Shown here: positions 11,046-22,163 of the stretch, piece by piece | Layout: the number at the start of each line of letters is the position of its first letter | How positions within the stretch are numbered: the first letter of the stretch is position 1 | NCBI GenBank assembly: GCA_025330725.1 | Contig: JAIWND010000001.1 | Coordinates: forward strand, 868,001 to 932,000 | DNA: 64,000 bases | From: Chlamydoabsidia padenii | Lineage: Eukaryota > Mucoromycota > Mucoromycetes > Mucorales > Cunninghamellaceae | Direction: 5' to 3' | Notes under the pieces: generated by a model | Told to the model about the DNA's origin: nothing | Database searches by the model: none | The model's input: the letters and a program-made list of their open reading frames with translations, nothing else | Position numbers and translations under genes: made by a program

Positions 11046-13949
11046 TTACCACCAAGACTGGAATATCAGGTGAGCCATAAAGGTTCCACCAACCAAAAGA
11101 GCCTGTAGTAAAAACCTAGGGGCGAAGATTTTCCAAGTCATCAGATGGCGCCGAAGAATAAAAACAAAGATGGAGGATAAAAAGGTGGGAATACATTGTA
11201 GTAGCATCATAAACATAAAGTAAACTTGATTATCACCATCCCGTCGATCCGACAAGATCATCCATGTTCCAATCCAAGACAAAACATAACCGGTCAATGT
11301 TGATAAAGTAACCAAGGTGGCCCCAATGTAATAGTACATATCGTCGAAACCAATAAATGCTGCATGCCATGGTAAAGAAGTGAAGGTAGCTTGATGACCG
11401 GTGACAAAGAATAAGTGGTGTCCGAGTGTATGGATTAAAGCCAGTCGAAGCATGATACCATCGTCGTTTAATGCTAAAACATGCACCACATAGGGGCAGA
11501 GTAAAACCACCAGTCCGCCTAAAGGTCGTTGAAGCAAAGCCAGGACAGTTGACCAGAGACAAATATAGGATAGACATACTTGATGTTTTCTTAAGGATCC
11601 GCGTACTTGCCAAAGATAGAGAGTACCACACACTGTTGCCGCATACACAAAGCGTGGCAGATAAATACCAATCACCTTTTGGAATTCCGAGCCACGGTCA
11701 AAAACAGTTTGATAAACGTCGTCCACTATTCGAATAGTCACCACCAAAACACAGAGACCATAAACCACCGAAAGCAACCTTGAGTATGTATGCCCAAACA
11801 TCCAAATCGTATGAAGCGCCAGTACCAAACCAAGAATACACACCAATGTTGCTGTTGTCCACCATATCACCACATCGCCATTGAGTTGCTTCAAAAGTCC
11901 AATATCTATATAACTGCAATGAGGATACTGTTCTTCTCGACATTGTCCAATAAAGCCTCCCAGTCGAAACCATAGCATTACTAGAAAAGGTCTTGATAGG
12001 CGCTGGATCCATTGCCGCTTGTTGGTGTTTCCGTCCAAGTGTTGTCCAATTCGTACGAACCACCCCACACAGAGAGTCGTTGCTGTAAACCTTGTGCCTC
12101 GATCTTCCCACACCACAAAACTATTTGATCCGAGTGTCAGAGCCTGTAAAGTAGCCGCCACTAAGAGCACCCATCCATCATAGTCTATTGTCGTGAATCC
12201 AGTGAGTGTCATTTGCTGCAAGGTGTTGTAGATTAATCCCGCCGTCATGACCAGTCCCAACACACAGACACATCCATCCATCCATCCCATCTTGTCAAAC
12301 AAGCTACTTGATCCAAACAAGGCTACACCTAAAAGACCTGCCGTCCAAAACGAAAAGACAACCCGTTTAAAAGTATCCGCCTTGCCGAGTTGTGACCAAT
12401 CAGAATGACAAATCCAAAGGAGTACACCGGTTATGGTCGTCAAACCAAGGACCGCCATACCTACCACCATGCACCCGACATCAAATTGAGCCCAGATCGC
12501 TTCACAATACTTGATGGTGCTTGATAAAAACTTGTCGTAGCCCATAATAGCAGATTCCAGTTGACCCACCAGTTGTTCGTATTTTCCCTTATCCTTTATC
12601 AAACCCAATGCTTGTTCTAGTGCGGTATCTGCCTTGACCAGTTGTTGTATGAGAGGTGCCAATGAATGTTCGGTGAATCCAATATGGTGCGTTTCCAATC
12701 CATATGTCACCAGATAATCATATACCTGTAAGGCATTCATCCGGAATTGCTGTGCCATGTGAAGTAACGAATCCAGTTGATTTTCTTTTTTATCTTGTGT
12801 TGATGATGCCTTGAGTGAAGGTTGAAGAAGAATATCAGGTATCAGTCCACCGAGGTTGCCGAATGGAATAGGAAGACCAAGTAAATAAGCCAAAGTGGGT
12901 ACAAGGTGAATTTGTGGCACAATAGGGTAGGCTGATGCATTATAGTGTAGCCGATCCGTGATTTTATTCGTGTCGTAGCCTAGAATCGATGTGCGCGCTT
13001 GATGCATCCGTCTGATCAAATCGTCAAAATAAGCCGAGGTTGTCACCAGTGGTCGCCCAGAGTAGAGTAGCAGCCCACTCATCAATTCCTCCACACTTTC
13101 CCCACCATGATCACCTTCCACCGACATGCCATGATCGCCCATGACCACCAATAACGTATCTTGATCCACATGTTTGTCCACCAATCTTGTCAATACGGTA
13201 TTCATTTCATCCAGTTTCCCTGCCATATTCATATGATCTGGTCCATAGGTATGTCCACAATGATCCACCCCCAAAAAGTGAGTGATTACCACCTGCCAGT
13301 CGTCATTATGCAATAGAGGCCAGAGCTGAGCTTGAATCCGATTATCCACCGTATGCAAATCAAACATTTTGAAGCTGTCGCTAGCAAACGTACGTTCGGG
13401 AGTCAGGGCGTTTGGAAACAGGTGCTGCCATGTATCATCGCCCATAAAGTACAGAGCAGGATATTGTGCCGCCATATGAAAGAGTAAATGATCTTCTTGC
13501 ACCGACGAAGACGCAAAGTTTGAGCCGGCATCTATAAACGTCGGTAGTGAGCCCGTCATGAGTCCCTTGATTCGCTGCATTGTCGTGGTCGGTGGATCGG
13601 CACGGAACTGGAAGAGAAGAGTATGGTCGCGTCGAGTCGTGTAGAGCTGGTCAATGATGGGCAGACGATTACGGTAGGGTTTGTCAGTGTCGTCTGGGAT
13701 CATAAAGTCGAATCGCAAGGCATCAATCACCACAACCACCACACGTTGAAAGGGGGGTGGAGAGGTCGTTAATGGCAAGGAACTTGTCGACAAGTTGTCA
13801 CCATCCAAAGGGAAACGGTCCCAAGCATCGTATAAAGAACCACGTTGATCAAGAGTTTGACGAGTTAGCAAGAATCCTTTTAAAAAGATAACCAAACCAA
13901 GAATGTGGAAACAGGTTAATAAAAAAAGAATATAACGGAATGTCATCAT
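11046..13949 (-). CDS. GPI13: GPI ethanolamine phosphate transferase 3 (PIG-O / Gpi13 type), single exon, 967 aa
   Basis: ER membrane enzyme that adds the bridging ethanolamine phosphate to the third mannose of the GPI precursor. After an N-terminal anchor helix (~5-28) the lumenal alkaline-phosphatase-like domain starts at 'VVVVVIDALRFDFM' (~70-83, metal/nucleophile region). Further hallmarks are 'RADPPTTTMQRIKGLMTGS' (PIG-O/Gpi13 type, nucleophile Thr in PPTTT), 'FLGVDHCGHTYGPDH' and 'MGDHGMSVEGDHGGESVEE'. The C-terminal half holds more than ten hydrophobic helices. Length 967 fits the family (~900-1100). No introns. The PIG-O subtype is judged from the DPPTTTMQR context and is more likely than PIG-N/PIG-G. 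Confidence 0.92.
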   Translation of the reverse strand: MMTFRYILFLLTCFHILGLVIFLKGFLLTRQTLDQRGSLYDAWDRFPLDGDNLSTSSLPLTTSPPPFQRVVVVVIDALRFDFMIPDDTDKPYRNRLPIIDQLYTTRRDHTLLFQFRADPPTTTMQRIKGLMTGSLPTFIDAGSNFASSSVQEDHLLFHMAAQYPALYFMGDDTWQHLFPNALTPERTFASDSFKMFDLHTVDNRIQAQLWPLLHNDDWQVVITHFLGVDHCGHTYGPDHMNMAGKLDEMNTVLTRLVDKHVDQDTLLVVMGDHGMSVEGDHGGESVEELMSGLLLYSGRPLVTTSAYFDDLIRRMHQARTSILGYDTNKITDRLHYNASAYPIVPQIHLVPTLAYLLGLPIPFGNLGGLIPDILLQPSLKASSTQDKKENQLDSLLHMAQQFRMNALQVYDYLVTYGLETHHIGFTEHSLAPLIQQLVKADTALEQALGLIKDKGKYEQLVGQLESAIMGYDKFLSSTIKYCEAIWAQFDVGCMVVGMAVLGLTTITGVLLWICHSDWSQLGKADTFKRVVFSFWTAGLLGVALFGSSSLFDKMGWMDGCVCVLGLVMTAGLIYNTLQQMTLTGFTTIDYDGWVLLVAATLQALTLGSNSFVVWEDRGTRFTATTLCVGWFVRIGQHLDGNTNKRQWIQRLSRPFLVMLWFRLGGFIGQCREEQYPHCSYIDIGLLKQLNGDVVIWWTTATLVCILGLVLALHTIWMFGHTYSRLLSVVYGLCVLVVTIRIVDDVYQTVFDRGSEFQKVIGIYLPRFVYAATVCGTLYLWQVRGSLRKHQVCLSYICLWSTVLALLQRPLGGLVVLLCPYVVHVLALNDDGIMLRLALIHTLGHHLFFVTGHQATFTSLPWHAAFIGFDDMYYYIGATLVTLSTLTGYVLSWIGTWMILSDRRDGDNQVYFMFMMLLQCIPTFLSSIFVFILRRHLMTWKIFAPRFLLQALLVGGTFMAHLIFQSWW

Positions 13950-14256
13950 TAAAGGTGAGGAGATGTAAAAGTGGTAGAATGGATATAAGATATATAAATA
14001 TATATAAATATATATAAATATATATATGAACGTATCAAAATAAAGAATGGAAGGAGTAAAGACGTTTTAATACAATATTAAAAGAAGAGGGAGAGGTAAT
14101 AACATTGATCTAAAAGAATCGTAAAACAAGTTAAAAGAGGAAGAAAGCGTCAGCTTTGGTATTTGCTTTTATTAAAAATGGATTTCGGAGAATGAAAAAT
14201 ATCGATCCTTCAACAACCCAGTGTGTATATGCATGTTGACATTGATCTATTCTAGT
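13950..14256. other. Intergenic region with tandem TATATAAA-type microsatellite
   Basis: Upstream of GPI13. 13988-14030 is a run of TATAAATA/TATATAAA units. No gene seen. Confidence 0.6.
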
Positions 14257-14646
14257 CTATTCTATTCTATCCCCCAGTTCCTTTTTTGTGTTCCTGATTT
14301 CTTGTAGTTTTTGGTGCTTTATTGATTTTCTATGCCATCGACTCTTTCTATGTTGTTCCCATTCAATGTCACCATAGAGTATTACTTGATCCCCTTTATC
14401 AGTTTTACAAACAGGACAAGTGTGATTCGTCCAGGATAATATCCTTGATTGAGTACTATATATATATGAAAGTAATCAAGTTAGTATAAACATGTGGACA
14501 TTTTACTTTTTAAAACTTACTCTTGAAGATCCTTTTGAGTTAACATTGTCTTTGCGGTTTCCCCAAAGTCAAGAGGATTTGGCATGGTAACATTAGCTTG
14601 GAAGGCTATTAAAAAAAAAAAAGGGAGAGAGAGAGGTGGATGGATG

Positions 14647-14677
<31 letters not shown>

Positions 14678-16067
14678 AGGAATTATTCATAAGAGTACCC
14701 TTACCTTGAGCCACCTGAATTGCCTTTTGTCGTACGTTCGTATCCCATTCCGTCAAATCAGTTGCATCCAGTAAATATACCATGACATCACTTTGTTCCT
14801 GTGCATTCCATACAGTAGGTAATAATTTATTTCGTATCCATTGCACCTGTCGTTTTGCATATCGTCTTGTTGCTGCCTTCATTCGTTCAGTACATTCGTC
14901 GCGAATCTGTGCTAATTCATCTTGATCGACTGAATTGGATTCTACTGCTGTAAAGTAAGGGTCGAATTCTTTATAGCCAATTGCTTGCCATAATCCGCGT
15001 TGATATCGTTCCAGATCCTGTCCTGGCAAATTGATTTGTCCCTGTACTACCTGTTGTCGTAGTTGTTTGATTTCATCAAAGAGGCCAGTCTATATTATAT
15101 CATGTGTTTGCTTTTATTATCAGATCCATGTTTGATTTAATTGGGGTTATTATATATACTTACGTTGATCATAGTTGTCACCCTGTCATCTAACCTTGGG
15201 TTCAATTTATGAGGATCAGCATATAACCAAAACACCAATGACTTGTATCTGAATATACAATATAAAACATATGAGTCCAAAAATGTCAATTCATAGTATT
15301 ATTATAATTACCTTGATTGAGACCCATGGATTTGATGTTGTTCTTTTTGTTCCTTGATGATATCGCTTTGTTTCTTTCCAAGTTGATGATATACTTGCAG
15401 ACTTCGGCTGATTTTACGTCTGTTGGAAGGATGCCACTTGTTCGCCATGATAGGATCAATTTCTTGTAATTGGGAATAAAGTTCGGAAGTGGATAAAACA
15501 TCAAGGTCGGGTGAAGGTTCCGGGCTGGGTGATCGTGGATTGGTTTCGTCGTCTTTTATAAGTGAGTTTTGATATAGTAAGGACTGTACATAGTAGTTAG
15601 TCCCACCTACAACTACAGGTAATTGTTTTTCTTCTATTAATTGTTCAATCTATGTTTGTTGTTGTTTTTTGGGTGGAAAAAAAAAAAAAAAAAAAAAAAA
15701 AAAAGTGAGCCGACCACCACCATCACCACCATATTACTTACGCAGTTTGACGCATCCTTCCTGAATTCTGTCACTTTGTATTCTTCTTCTGGGTCCAAAA
15801 AGTCCATGAGGTGATGTCGAATACCTTGTCGTTCATGTATGGGCATTTTGTTGGTAATAATATCTAGTCCGCGGTAGACCTAGGTTTCAAACTTTTGTAT
15901 TAGAAATCTACATAAAAAGCAATCTATTGTATTCTTTTTTTTTTTTTCCTTTTTACCTGCATAGCATCAGCGTTGATGATTTGACCACCAAGCGCCTTGC
16001 ATAGTTCGACACCCAGTTGTGACTTTCCTACACCTGTCGTACCAATGATAGTAGCGATTTTCTGCAT
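14257..16067 (-). CDS. MOD5: tRNA dimethylallyltransferase (MOD5/TRIT1/MiaA family) with C-terminal zinc finger, multi-exon
   Basis: It transfers the dimethylallyl group of DMAPP to A37 of tRNAs reading UNN codons (i6A37). The N-terminus from 16067 has the P-loop IGTTGVGKSQLGVEL and 'IINADAMQVYRGLDIITNK' across the first splice. Next come MDFLDPEEEYKVTEFR, 'VVVGGTNYYVQSLL' and RRKISRSLQVY. The last exon gives a C2H2-type finger, CPVCKTD ... WEQHRKSRWHRKSIKHQK, typical of eukaryotic members, ending at a TAG at 14257-14259. Introns hold GA/CT microsatellites (14626-14678), a GGAT run and a poly-A/T of ~27 bp (15680-15706). The ATG at 16067 is chosen over an open upstream extension to 16343 that is low-complexity. 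DMAPP use links it to the isoprenoid pool that also feeds ERG7. Confidence 0.92.
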
Positions 16068-16686
16068 AGAGTAAAGAAGGAAGAAGGGGTCTCCACAAAA
16101 AAAAAAAAAAAAAAATTGGCAGATCCTTTCAACCTGTCGGCATTTAAAATACATTTGACGCACATTCATTCGTCGCCCTATAAGCCTCCTTTTTTCATTC
16201 ATTCGTTCATGCAGATCGTTATCGAGTTTACTGATGATCAAAGTAACTTGGGAGCATAATATACATCCTTCTGGATATGTTCTACATCGAAATGATAGGA
16301 GTGGTTTATGTCTTGATGATTTCCATTTATGCAAGTTGCTCAAGCAACAGCGGCATGAACAGTATCAATAATGCCAGCAACACCAGTCAAATGAAACGAT
16401 TCTACTTTTTTTTTTTTGACATCCTTTGTAAATCATGCCTAAAATACAGTTGAGAGTGCAATTGGATACCATGATAGCCGGGGATATTAAATGAGTTCCG
16501 GTAAAAATGTGTTTGACGCCACGTGCCAAAAGATGTCTTACAATATCGGGTTTTAAAAAAATGAAAATGGAATGAAAAGGGCTAATTCCAATTTTTCCTT
16601 CTCCCTTTCTCCATTTATTTCCACTCATCTCACCAATATACCACCAACACTTTTTTATACATAAATACCAGAGTCAACTCGATTGA
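16068..16686. other. Intergenic region between divergent MOD5 and LRR genes
   Basis: No confident gene. The minus strand reads RHLLARGVKHIFTG near 16500-16545, which resembles the N-terminal strand of thiamine-diphosphate enzymes but is isolated and followed by frameshifts. A CGGGTTTTAAAA motif lies at 16547-16558, ~130 bp before the LRR gene ATG. Confidence 0.4.
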
Positions 16687-18916
16687 ATGGATGATACAAG
16701 AACTACCAAGAGCATTCTTAGGAAATCTTTCCTGGGTCACAACCCACCACCTTCCTCCTCTTCTTGGCTCGCACGCATCCAATCTCGATTGTCAACCTCT
16801 CAACAAGATGATGGGAATATTCAACTCCAACGACAAGATTTGAAACGAGTAACGTTTTCTATGGGTCGACTGACAACAGAACATGTCCTGGTTGATCACG
16901 ATAGCGACGAATCTACTACAATTACATCACCATCACCACCACTTTTAGATGATTATACTCACTCTCTTCCTCGCTATTATGAAAAAGCCTGTCGACTCAG
17001 GGAAGAAAAACAATGGCCCTTGTTTATGGATTTGTTACAAACTCATAGGTAGATATATATATATATTTAGATATCCGAATGAATAGTGACTCACCCTCTG
17101 TTATTGCTTCTTTACTTGAACTATAGATCAAAAGCCTTGACTACAATTGATTTGTCGAACCAACCCATTGGACAAACTATGATGGGTCCACTTGCTGACA
17201 TTCTTTTATTGGATTTCGGCCTACGCACTCTCCGTTTATCGAACTGTAGTTTGGATGATGAAGTAAGAATGACACTATATATATATATATATATATATAC
17301 TAATCATTTATTGCTATTATAGAGTATTGGGATATTGCTGAATAGTATACTGATGACTGATCATGTGACGGATTTGGACCTCTCTTGTAACCCACTGAAA
17401 TCTAAATCCTACAAGTTTATATCCATCTACATTGTCGAGGTAACTAATCACCTCCCTCTTTGTTATGATCATTTAATCCTTTTATTATTATTACTATTTA
17501 TTATCTAGTCAAGTAGCATTAAAACATTGGACATATCAAAATGTTCCCCTGATCGACGAGCTATACAATATCTATCTCGGGCCTTTTTATATACAACCTC
17601 TTTGCAACATGTCAATATGGATCAATGTGCATTAAAACCTCTCCACCTAGAAATCATGGCACCAAACATCTGGCAATCACCCTCTCTCACATCACTCTCA
17701 CTACGTTATAACCGACTATCATCAAATGCGGCTCATTGGTTGGCAATGTTGGTATTAAATGAACAACATCATGGAGATATGTACTGGAATGAAGGTACTG
17801 TATGTGGATTGCAACGACTAGATCTGGCTGGTAATAATTTACAAGACGCTACTGCTATTGGGCCTTTATGTCAGGCATTATACAATAATCGGACTTTACA
17901 ATATTTGTCTCTGGCTAATTGCAAAATTCACCCTGATGGTTGTGAAATGATAGCGGATGCTTTGGTAAGTATCAATTCATGTCACTATGATGTTTTAATA
18001 GTCCAACTCTTTTTATTTTGATAGTATACGAATCAATATCTGATAAGTCTTGATTTGTCTGGGAATCCTATTATTCATAACTCGGATGATGGGGTAAACA
18101 CAATAAAATCAACTGAGGTGTTTTGGGATACATACTGACTATCTTTATGTTGTTTTTATTAGATTCATGCATTGAAACTGGCTCTTTTACGGAATAACAC
18201 CCTGCAGGAACTCAAATTGGCTGATATGGATTTGGATGCCACGGCAGCTATTACACTTGCTGAAGTCTTGCCCATGAATACCACCTTGACAAGATTGGAT
18301 CTCTCTCAGAACCCTTCCATCTCTCTAGCTGGTGTCCTGGCTTTAGCCATCTCTATCAAAATGAATCACACACTCACATTTTTGGATATTAGCATCCCGG
18401 TAACTAGGGGGGAAAAAGAGTGGACTCATGTCTAAAAGGAAGATTGATACTGACCATAATATAGGCTAATGATAGGGAATTGTCGGAACTTCAAAATGAC
18501 ATTGTAGCAGTATGCACGAACAATATGATCCGACGAATAGAACAGCAACAACAGCAGCAGCAGCAACAACAACAACAACAAGAAGAAGACATTGCACTCG
18601 ACCCAAAGGTCATCATCTCATCATCGACAACATTGTCTTCATCACCATCTTCCTCTTCATCACCCTCTTCTTCTTCTTCATCTGTCACCAGCTCATCATC
18701 TCATCACACAACAAAAGAAGATGAACAGCCAATTGATCAACGACCTCTTTCCATCAAAATACCAGGTAGCAGTAGTGAAGTTCGCCCATCAAACCAAGAA
18801 AACACTATCTCGGAACAGGTAAACAAGATGGATTACTCATTTACAGGCTGTAAACTAACATCTAGATTTTTTAGATCTCTCCACTAGACGAAATCTCATT
18901 ATTGGACGACATGTAA
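16687..18916 (+). CDS. Leucine-rich-repeat protein with PP1-docking motif (PPP1R37-like), 8 exons
   Basis: Exons 16687-17048, 17127-17262, 17323-17439, 17509-17964, 18025-18093, 18163-18399, 18465-18818 and 18875-18916 join in phase to about 590 residues. The N-terminal tail contains KSILRKS and the canonical protein-phosphatase-1 docking motif KRVTF (RVTF, residues 54-57). It is followed by ribonuclease-inhibitor-type LRRs (LTTIDLSNQPIG, SLSLRYNRLSS, RLDLAGNNLQDA, YLSLANCKIHPDG, ELKLADMDLDA, RLDLSQNPSI). This layout matches PPP1R37-type PP1 inhibitors. The C-terminal tail has a poly-Gln run (18543-18580) and a long Ser tract, probably disordered. Family role is inferred from architecture; the repeat type is directly visible. 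Confidence 0.82.
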
Positions 18917-19844
18917 TTTTAGTTTCCCCAGTCATTTACATATATCCTCTAGTTTACTTTTTATATATCCCCTATTAAATAAATAAAGCTTATTATATTT
19001 GGTCATCATTATTATACCATTAAACTGTTGAAGGGAAAACACAAAAGTGCACTGGGATTGTAACTTGTACCTGTATTTTGTGGATTCATGCGGCACATGG
19101 GTAACTTGAATTCTTCGTCAAATAAGCGGAGGATGAAATATCATTTAATATTATGTGGGAAGTATGTGGGTTTCCTTTTATTTTTCACTTACCGTTGGCC
19201 GAAGCCCCGTACCCATCCCTCACAAAGGAGGGGTGCCAGTCATATTCTCATCCAAGAATTGACTGACAAGTTGTTGTTGTTTGTTAAAGGGATGGGCATC
19301 CCCAAGGAAAGCTGAAATGAATTTAAAAAGCTCTTTTATGAGAAAAAATCAGATGATCATAACCCATGCATTGTCAAATTATAACAATCATAGTTCGCAT
19401 TAATGAGATGAAGCCTATAGGAAGCCACTCAGGCTAAAGTTTGCCCTAATCGACGAAAAATTAAATTTACTTGTGATTCATGCAATCGGAGTTTAAATAT
19501 ATACTTTTGACTTTTGCCCTTTGATGATACACAGGCTCAAGGTTCCAATAAACTAATGTAGAACTTTCATTTGGGTACATATACCTATTGTAGTAAAATG
19601 ATTGCTGAAGCATAAAGTAAAAAAAGGGGGATGAGAAAAGTGGCAACCCAATCAGGCATTATTCAAGTCCCGATGACGAGAGTACCAAATTGGTTTCTAT
19701 TTATATCGGGTTTCTTTTGGATGATTCCTTTTCTTCTCTTGTCAGACCTTCTTTTCTTTCTCAGTCTTTTTTTCCTATTCTTCCTTCTTCTTCTTCTTCT
19801 TCTTTTTCTTCTTCTTCTTCTTCTTCTTCTTTGATCACTATATA
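18917..19844. other. Intergenic region
   Basis: 3' flank of the LRR gene (AATAAA near 18980) and promoter of the coiled-coil gene. A strongly pyrimidine-rich (TTCTTC)n tract covers about 19730-19832, immediately before the ATG. TTCAAGTCCCG occurs at 19662-19672. No gene seen. Confidence 0.5.
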
Positions 19845-20840
19845 ATGACTACTTCTATATCCTCATCCTCATCATTACCAGCTTTACACACCACTTCCAC
19901 AAGCACCCGACAAGCAACAATCTCCACCCAACGAAAAGTAAATCATGAACTGGCTCGACTCAAGTGTTTAGGCAAAGTGACGAAAAAAAGCGACGAAGAC
20001 GAAGAAAATAGGATCACCACGACAATTAACTCACACCAGTCTGACGACGACAAGATGGAATCATCAAGTCAACTTGATTCAACTCGGCACCATCCACAAT
20101 TAGATGACTATCGTAGACAGCTCGTTGAACAAGAAAAACATATCCAGACAACCATAGCCAACTATACGGAAAAAATCGCTAGCACTGAACTCACAGTACA
20201 TCAACTTACTTTACTAGTAGAAAAACAAGACCGATTGATTCAGCTCTTGATGGACCAACGGCAACAATCCAACAATGATAAAGCAACTTGGCATTCTCTT
20301 CATTCAGCAAAACAAGAATTGGAAACGGCTATTGGGACATTGAAGGCTAATATGGAAACCAACCAGGCACACATGCAAATGATGATGATGGTTTCGACCG
20401 AAATCCAAACTGACTTTGAACGACAAAAGAAGGCAATGCAAGATCAATTAAATGACATGGTAAATGAACTAGCGACAAAGGATGCTCTTTTATTACAGTA
20501 TCAACAGCAACAACCAAAAAAGCAACAACAGACTAAACCATCATATCGTCCAATTGCCAACCCTGCAGTATTGTCTCCACCTCTTGATACTACTAGTCGA
20601 TATCCCTCCTTAATATCTACCTCCTCCTCTTCTTCTTCTTCCTCTACCTCATCTTCAATATCCTCGTCTTCTTCTTCTTCTCCTGTTTATACTTCAACTG
20701 CTCCTCCTCCAGTCCCATTTAAACCACCACATGGGTCCCCTAATCACTCTTTGGATCAATTCTCACGATCAAGGGCTGGCTCCTTTGATCAACCTAAACC
20801 CTTTTGGAAAGCAATGAAATCGAAATGGCGACATAGTTAG
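19845..20840 (+). CDS. Coiled-coil protein of unknown function, single exon, 331 aa
   Basis: I do not recognise a family. The first ~100 residues are Ser/Thr-rich and charged. Residues ~85-215 look like a coiled coil (RRQLVEQEKHIQTTIANYTE, TVHQLTLLVEKQDRLIQLL, then QDQLNDMVNELATKDALLL). A disordered Ser-run and Pro-rich segment follows (PPPVPFKPPHG), and the end is basic (FWKAMKSKWRHS). The domain order suggests a scaffold or vesicle/cytoskeleton adaptor, but this is a guess. The ATG follows a long pyrimidine tract, typical of transcribed genes here. Confidence 0.65.
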   Translation: MTTSISSSSSLPALHTTSTSTRQATISTQRKVNHELARLKCLGKVTKKSDEDEENRITTTINSHQSDDDKMESSSQLDSTRHHPQLDDYRRQLVEQEKHIQTTIANYTEKIASTELTVHQLTLLVEKQDRLIQLLMDQRQQSNNDKATWHSLHSAKQELETAIGTLKANMETNQAHMQMMMMVSTEIQTDFERQKKAMQDQLNDMVNELATKDALLLQYQQQQPKKQQQTKPSYRPIANPAVLSPPLDTTSRYPSLISTSSSSSSSSTSSSISSSSSSSPVYTSTAPPPVPFKPPHGSPNHSLDQFSRSRAGSFDQPKPFWKAMKSKWRHS

Positions 20841-21252
20841 AATACATATATTGTTTAAAACTAGATTACTTTATTACATGAATCAAAATAAAAAGAATGA
20901 TGATCTGTAATTGTATTGTGTTATTGTAAATGGTGGGCTGTCAAAAGCATAATAATAGGCATTGTCGGGATTTTAATTTAATGTGGGGGGGGAGGAGGGA
21001 CAAAAATAGGGCGAGTGGACCCAACATTAATTTGATCTTCCTCTTTCGCATCGGTAATAACCTCATCCATCCATCCATCCATCCATCCATCCAATGTATA
21101 TTTATCTTTGATTCTCTTTTTATTATCCATGTAGGACGTACGTTGAACCTTGACGAAAAACAACAATTACAACAACGGACACCTTGGATATATTGATCTC
21201 ACCTCTCTCTCTTTTTTTTATTTTTTATCTTTGACATTTATACATAGAAATC
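20841..21252 (+). promoter_or_regulatory. Promoter region of the eS10 gene with ATCC microsatellite
   Basis: CGGGATTTTAAT lies at 20966-20977, then a G-rich box (20985-21000), then a (CATC)n run at about 21062-21094, then a CT-rich leader. The G-rich box plus tetranucleotide arrangement recurs upstream of the uL2 gene (29190-29250). Confidence 0.45.
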
Positions 21253-21985
21253 ATGCTTATTTCCAAGGAAAACCGAAAGGCTATTTACGAAACCCTTTTC
21301 AAGGGTAAGGACAACAAAAACATACAACAATACCAACAATAACGATACTAAACTTGATTATTACATATATATATAGATGGTGCTTTGGTCGCCGCCAAGG
21401 ACTTTAACCTTCCCAAGCATCCTGAAATTGATGTGCCTAACTTGGAAGTCATCAAGTCCATGCAATCCTTGACCTCCAAGGGTCTTGTCAAGACTCAATT
21501 CTCCTGGCAATACTATTACTACACCCTCACCGATGAAGGCATTGATTATCTCCGTGAATGTAAGTCCACCCTCTCAAAAGTATCTCTTGATGCTTTTCAC
21601 TAACTCTTTGTGTGTGTGTGTGGAAATAGACCTCAACTTGCCTACCGAAATTGTGCCTGCTACCTTGAAGAAGGCTGCTCGTCCTGCTGCTCCTCGTCGT
21701 GCTTGTAATGTGGAATTTAATGATTTGACAGGACAATGGAATTAATGCATGAATTTTTTTTTTTTTTTTTTTGACTATCTCTAGTCGGTGAAGGTCGTGA
21801 AGGTGCCCGTGGTCCTCGTGCTGACCGTGATGATTACCGCCGCAAGGAAGGTGCCACTGGTGATTTCAAGCCTGAATTCCGTGGTGGATTCGGTAAGTAC
21901 CTATGGATGGGATCTAAAAAAAAAAAAAAAAAAAGGCATATGCTAACCAACTTCTTTTTGATTAGGTCGTGGTCGTAGCGAATAA
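21253..21985 (+). CDS. RPS10: 40S ribosomal protein eS10, 5 exons
   Basis: Small-subunit ribosomal protein near the mRNA entry/beak. Exons 21253-21304, 21377-21559, 21630-21704, 21785-21892 and 21966-21985 join in phase to 145 residues. MLISKENRKAIYETLFKDG, 'GLVKTQFSWQYYYYTLTDEG' and 'YLREYLNLPTEIVPATLKK' are diagnostic eS10 segments. The C-terminal tail is the usual Gly/Arg-rich extension (GRGRSE end). Codons are biased to GGT, CGT, CTC and AAG, as expected of a highly expressed gene. Confidence 0.96.
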
Positions 21986-22163
21986 ATATATACATAGTTT
22001 AGTTCCCTATAGTCCTCTTACTATGATCTAATAAAAAACTGTTTGTTATATGTAAAACATTGTTGGTCTTTTGAATGATTTGTTTTATTATAATATGTAT
22101 CAAATAGGCCAAAGGTATCAATAACTAAGTACAAAGGGGGGGGTGAGGGGGTATAGACAGGTA
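21986..22163. other. Short convergent intergenic region
   Basis: AT-rich 3' flanks of two convergent genes with a G-rich stretch (22135-22152). Confidence 0.5.

Noticed and set aside
16068..16343. In-frame upstream extension of MOD5 to a Met at 16343
   Set aside because: The extra ~90 residues include poly-Phe from a homopolymer and no conserved sequence; the P-loop begins right after the Met at 16067.
16365..16628. Minus-strand fragment RHLLARGVKHIFTG resembling a ThDP-enzyme N-terminus
   Set aside because: Isolated ~20-residue similarity without downstream domain, followed by stops; too weak to call.
18491..18688. Minus-strand Asp/Glu and poly-Cys ORF
   Set aside because: Antisense of the poly-Gln/poly-Ser region of the LRR gene.
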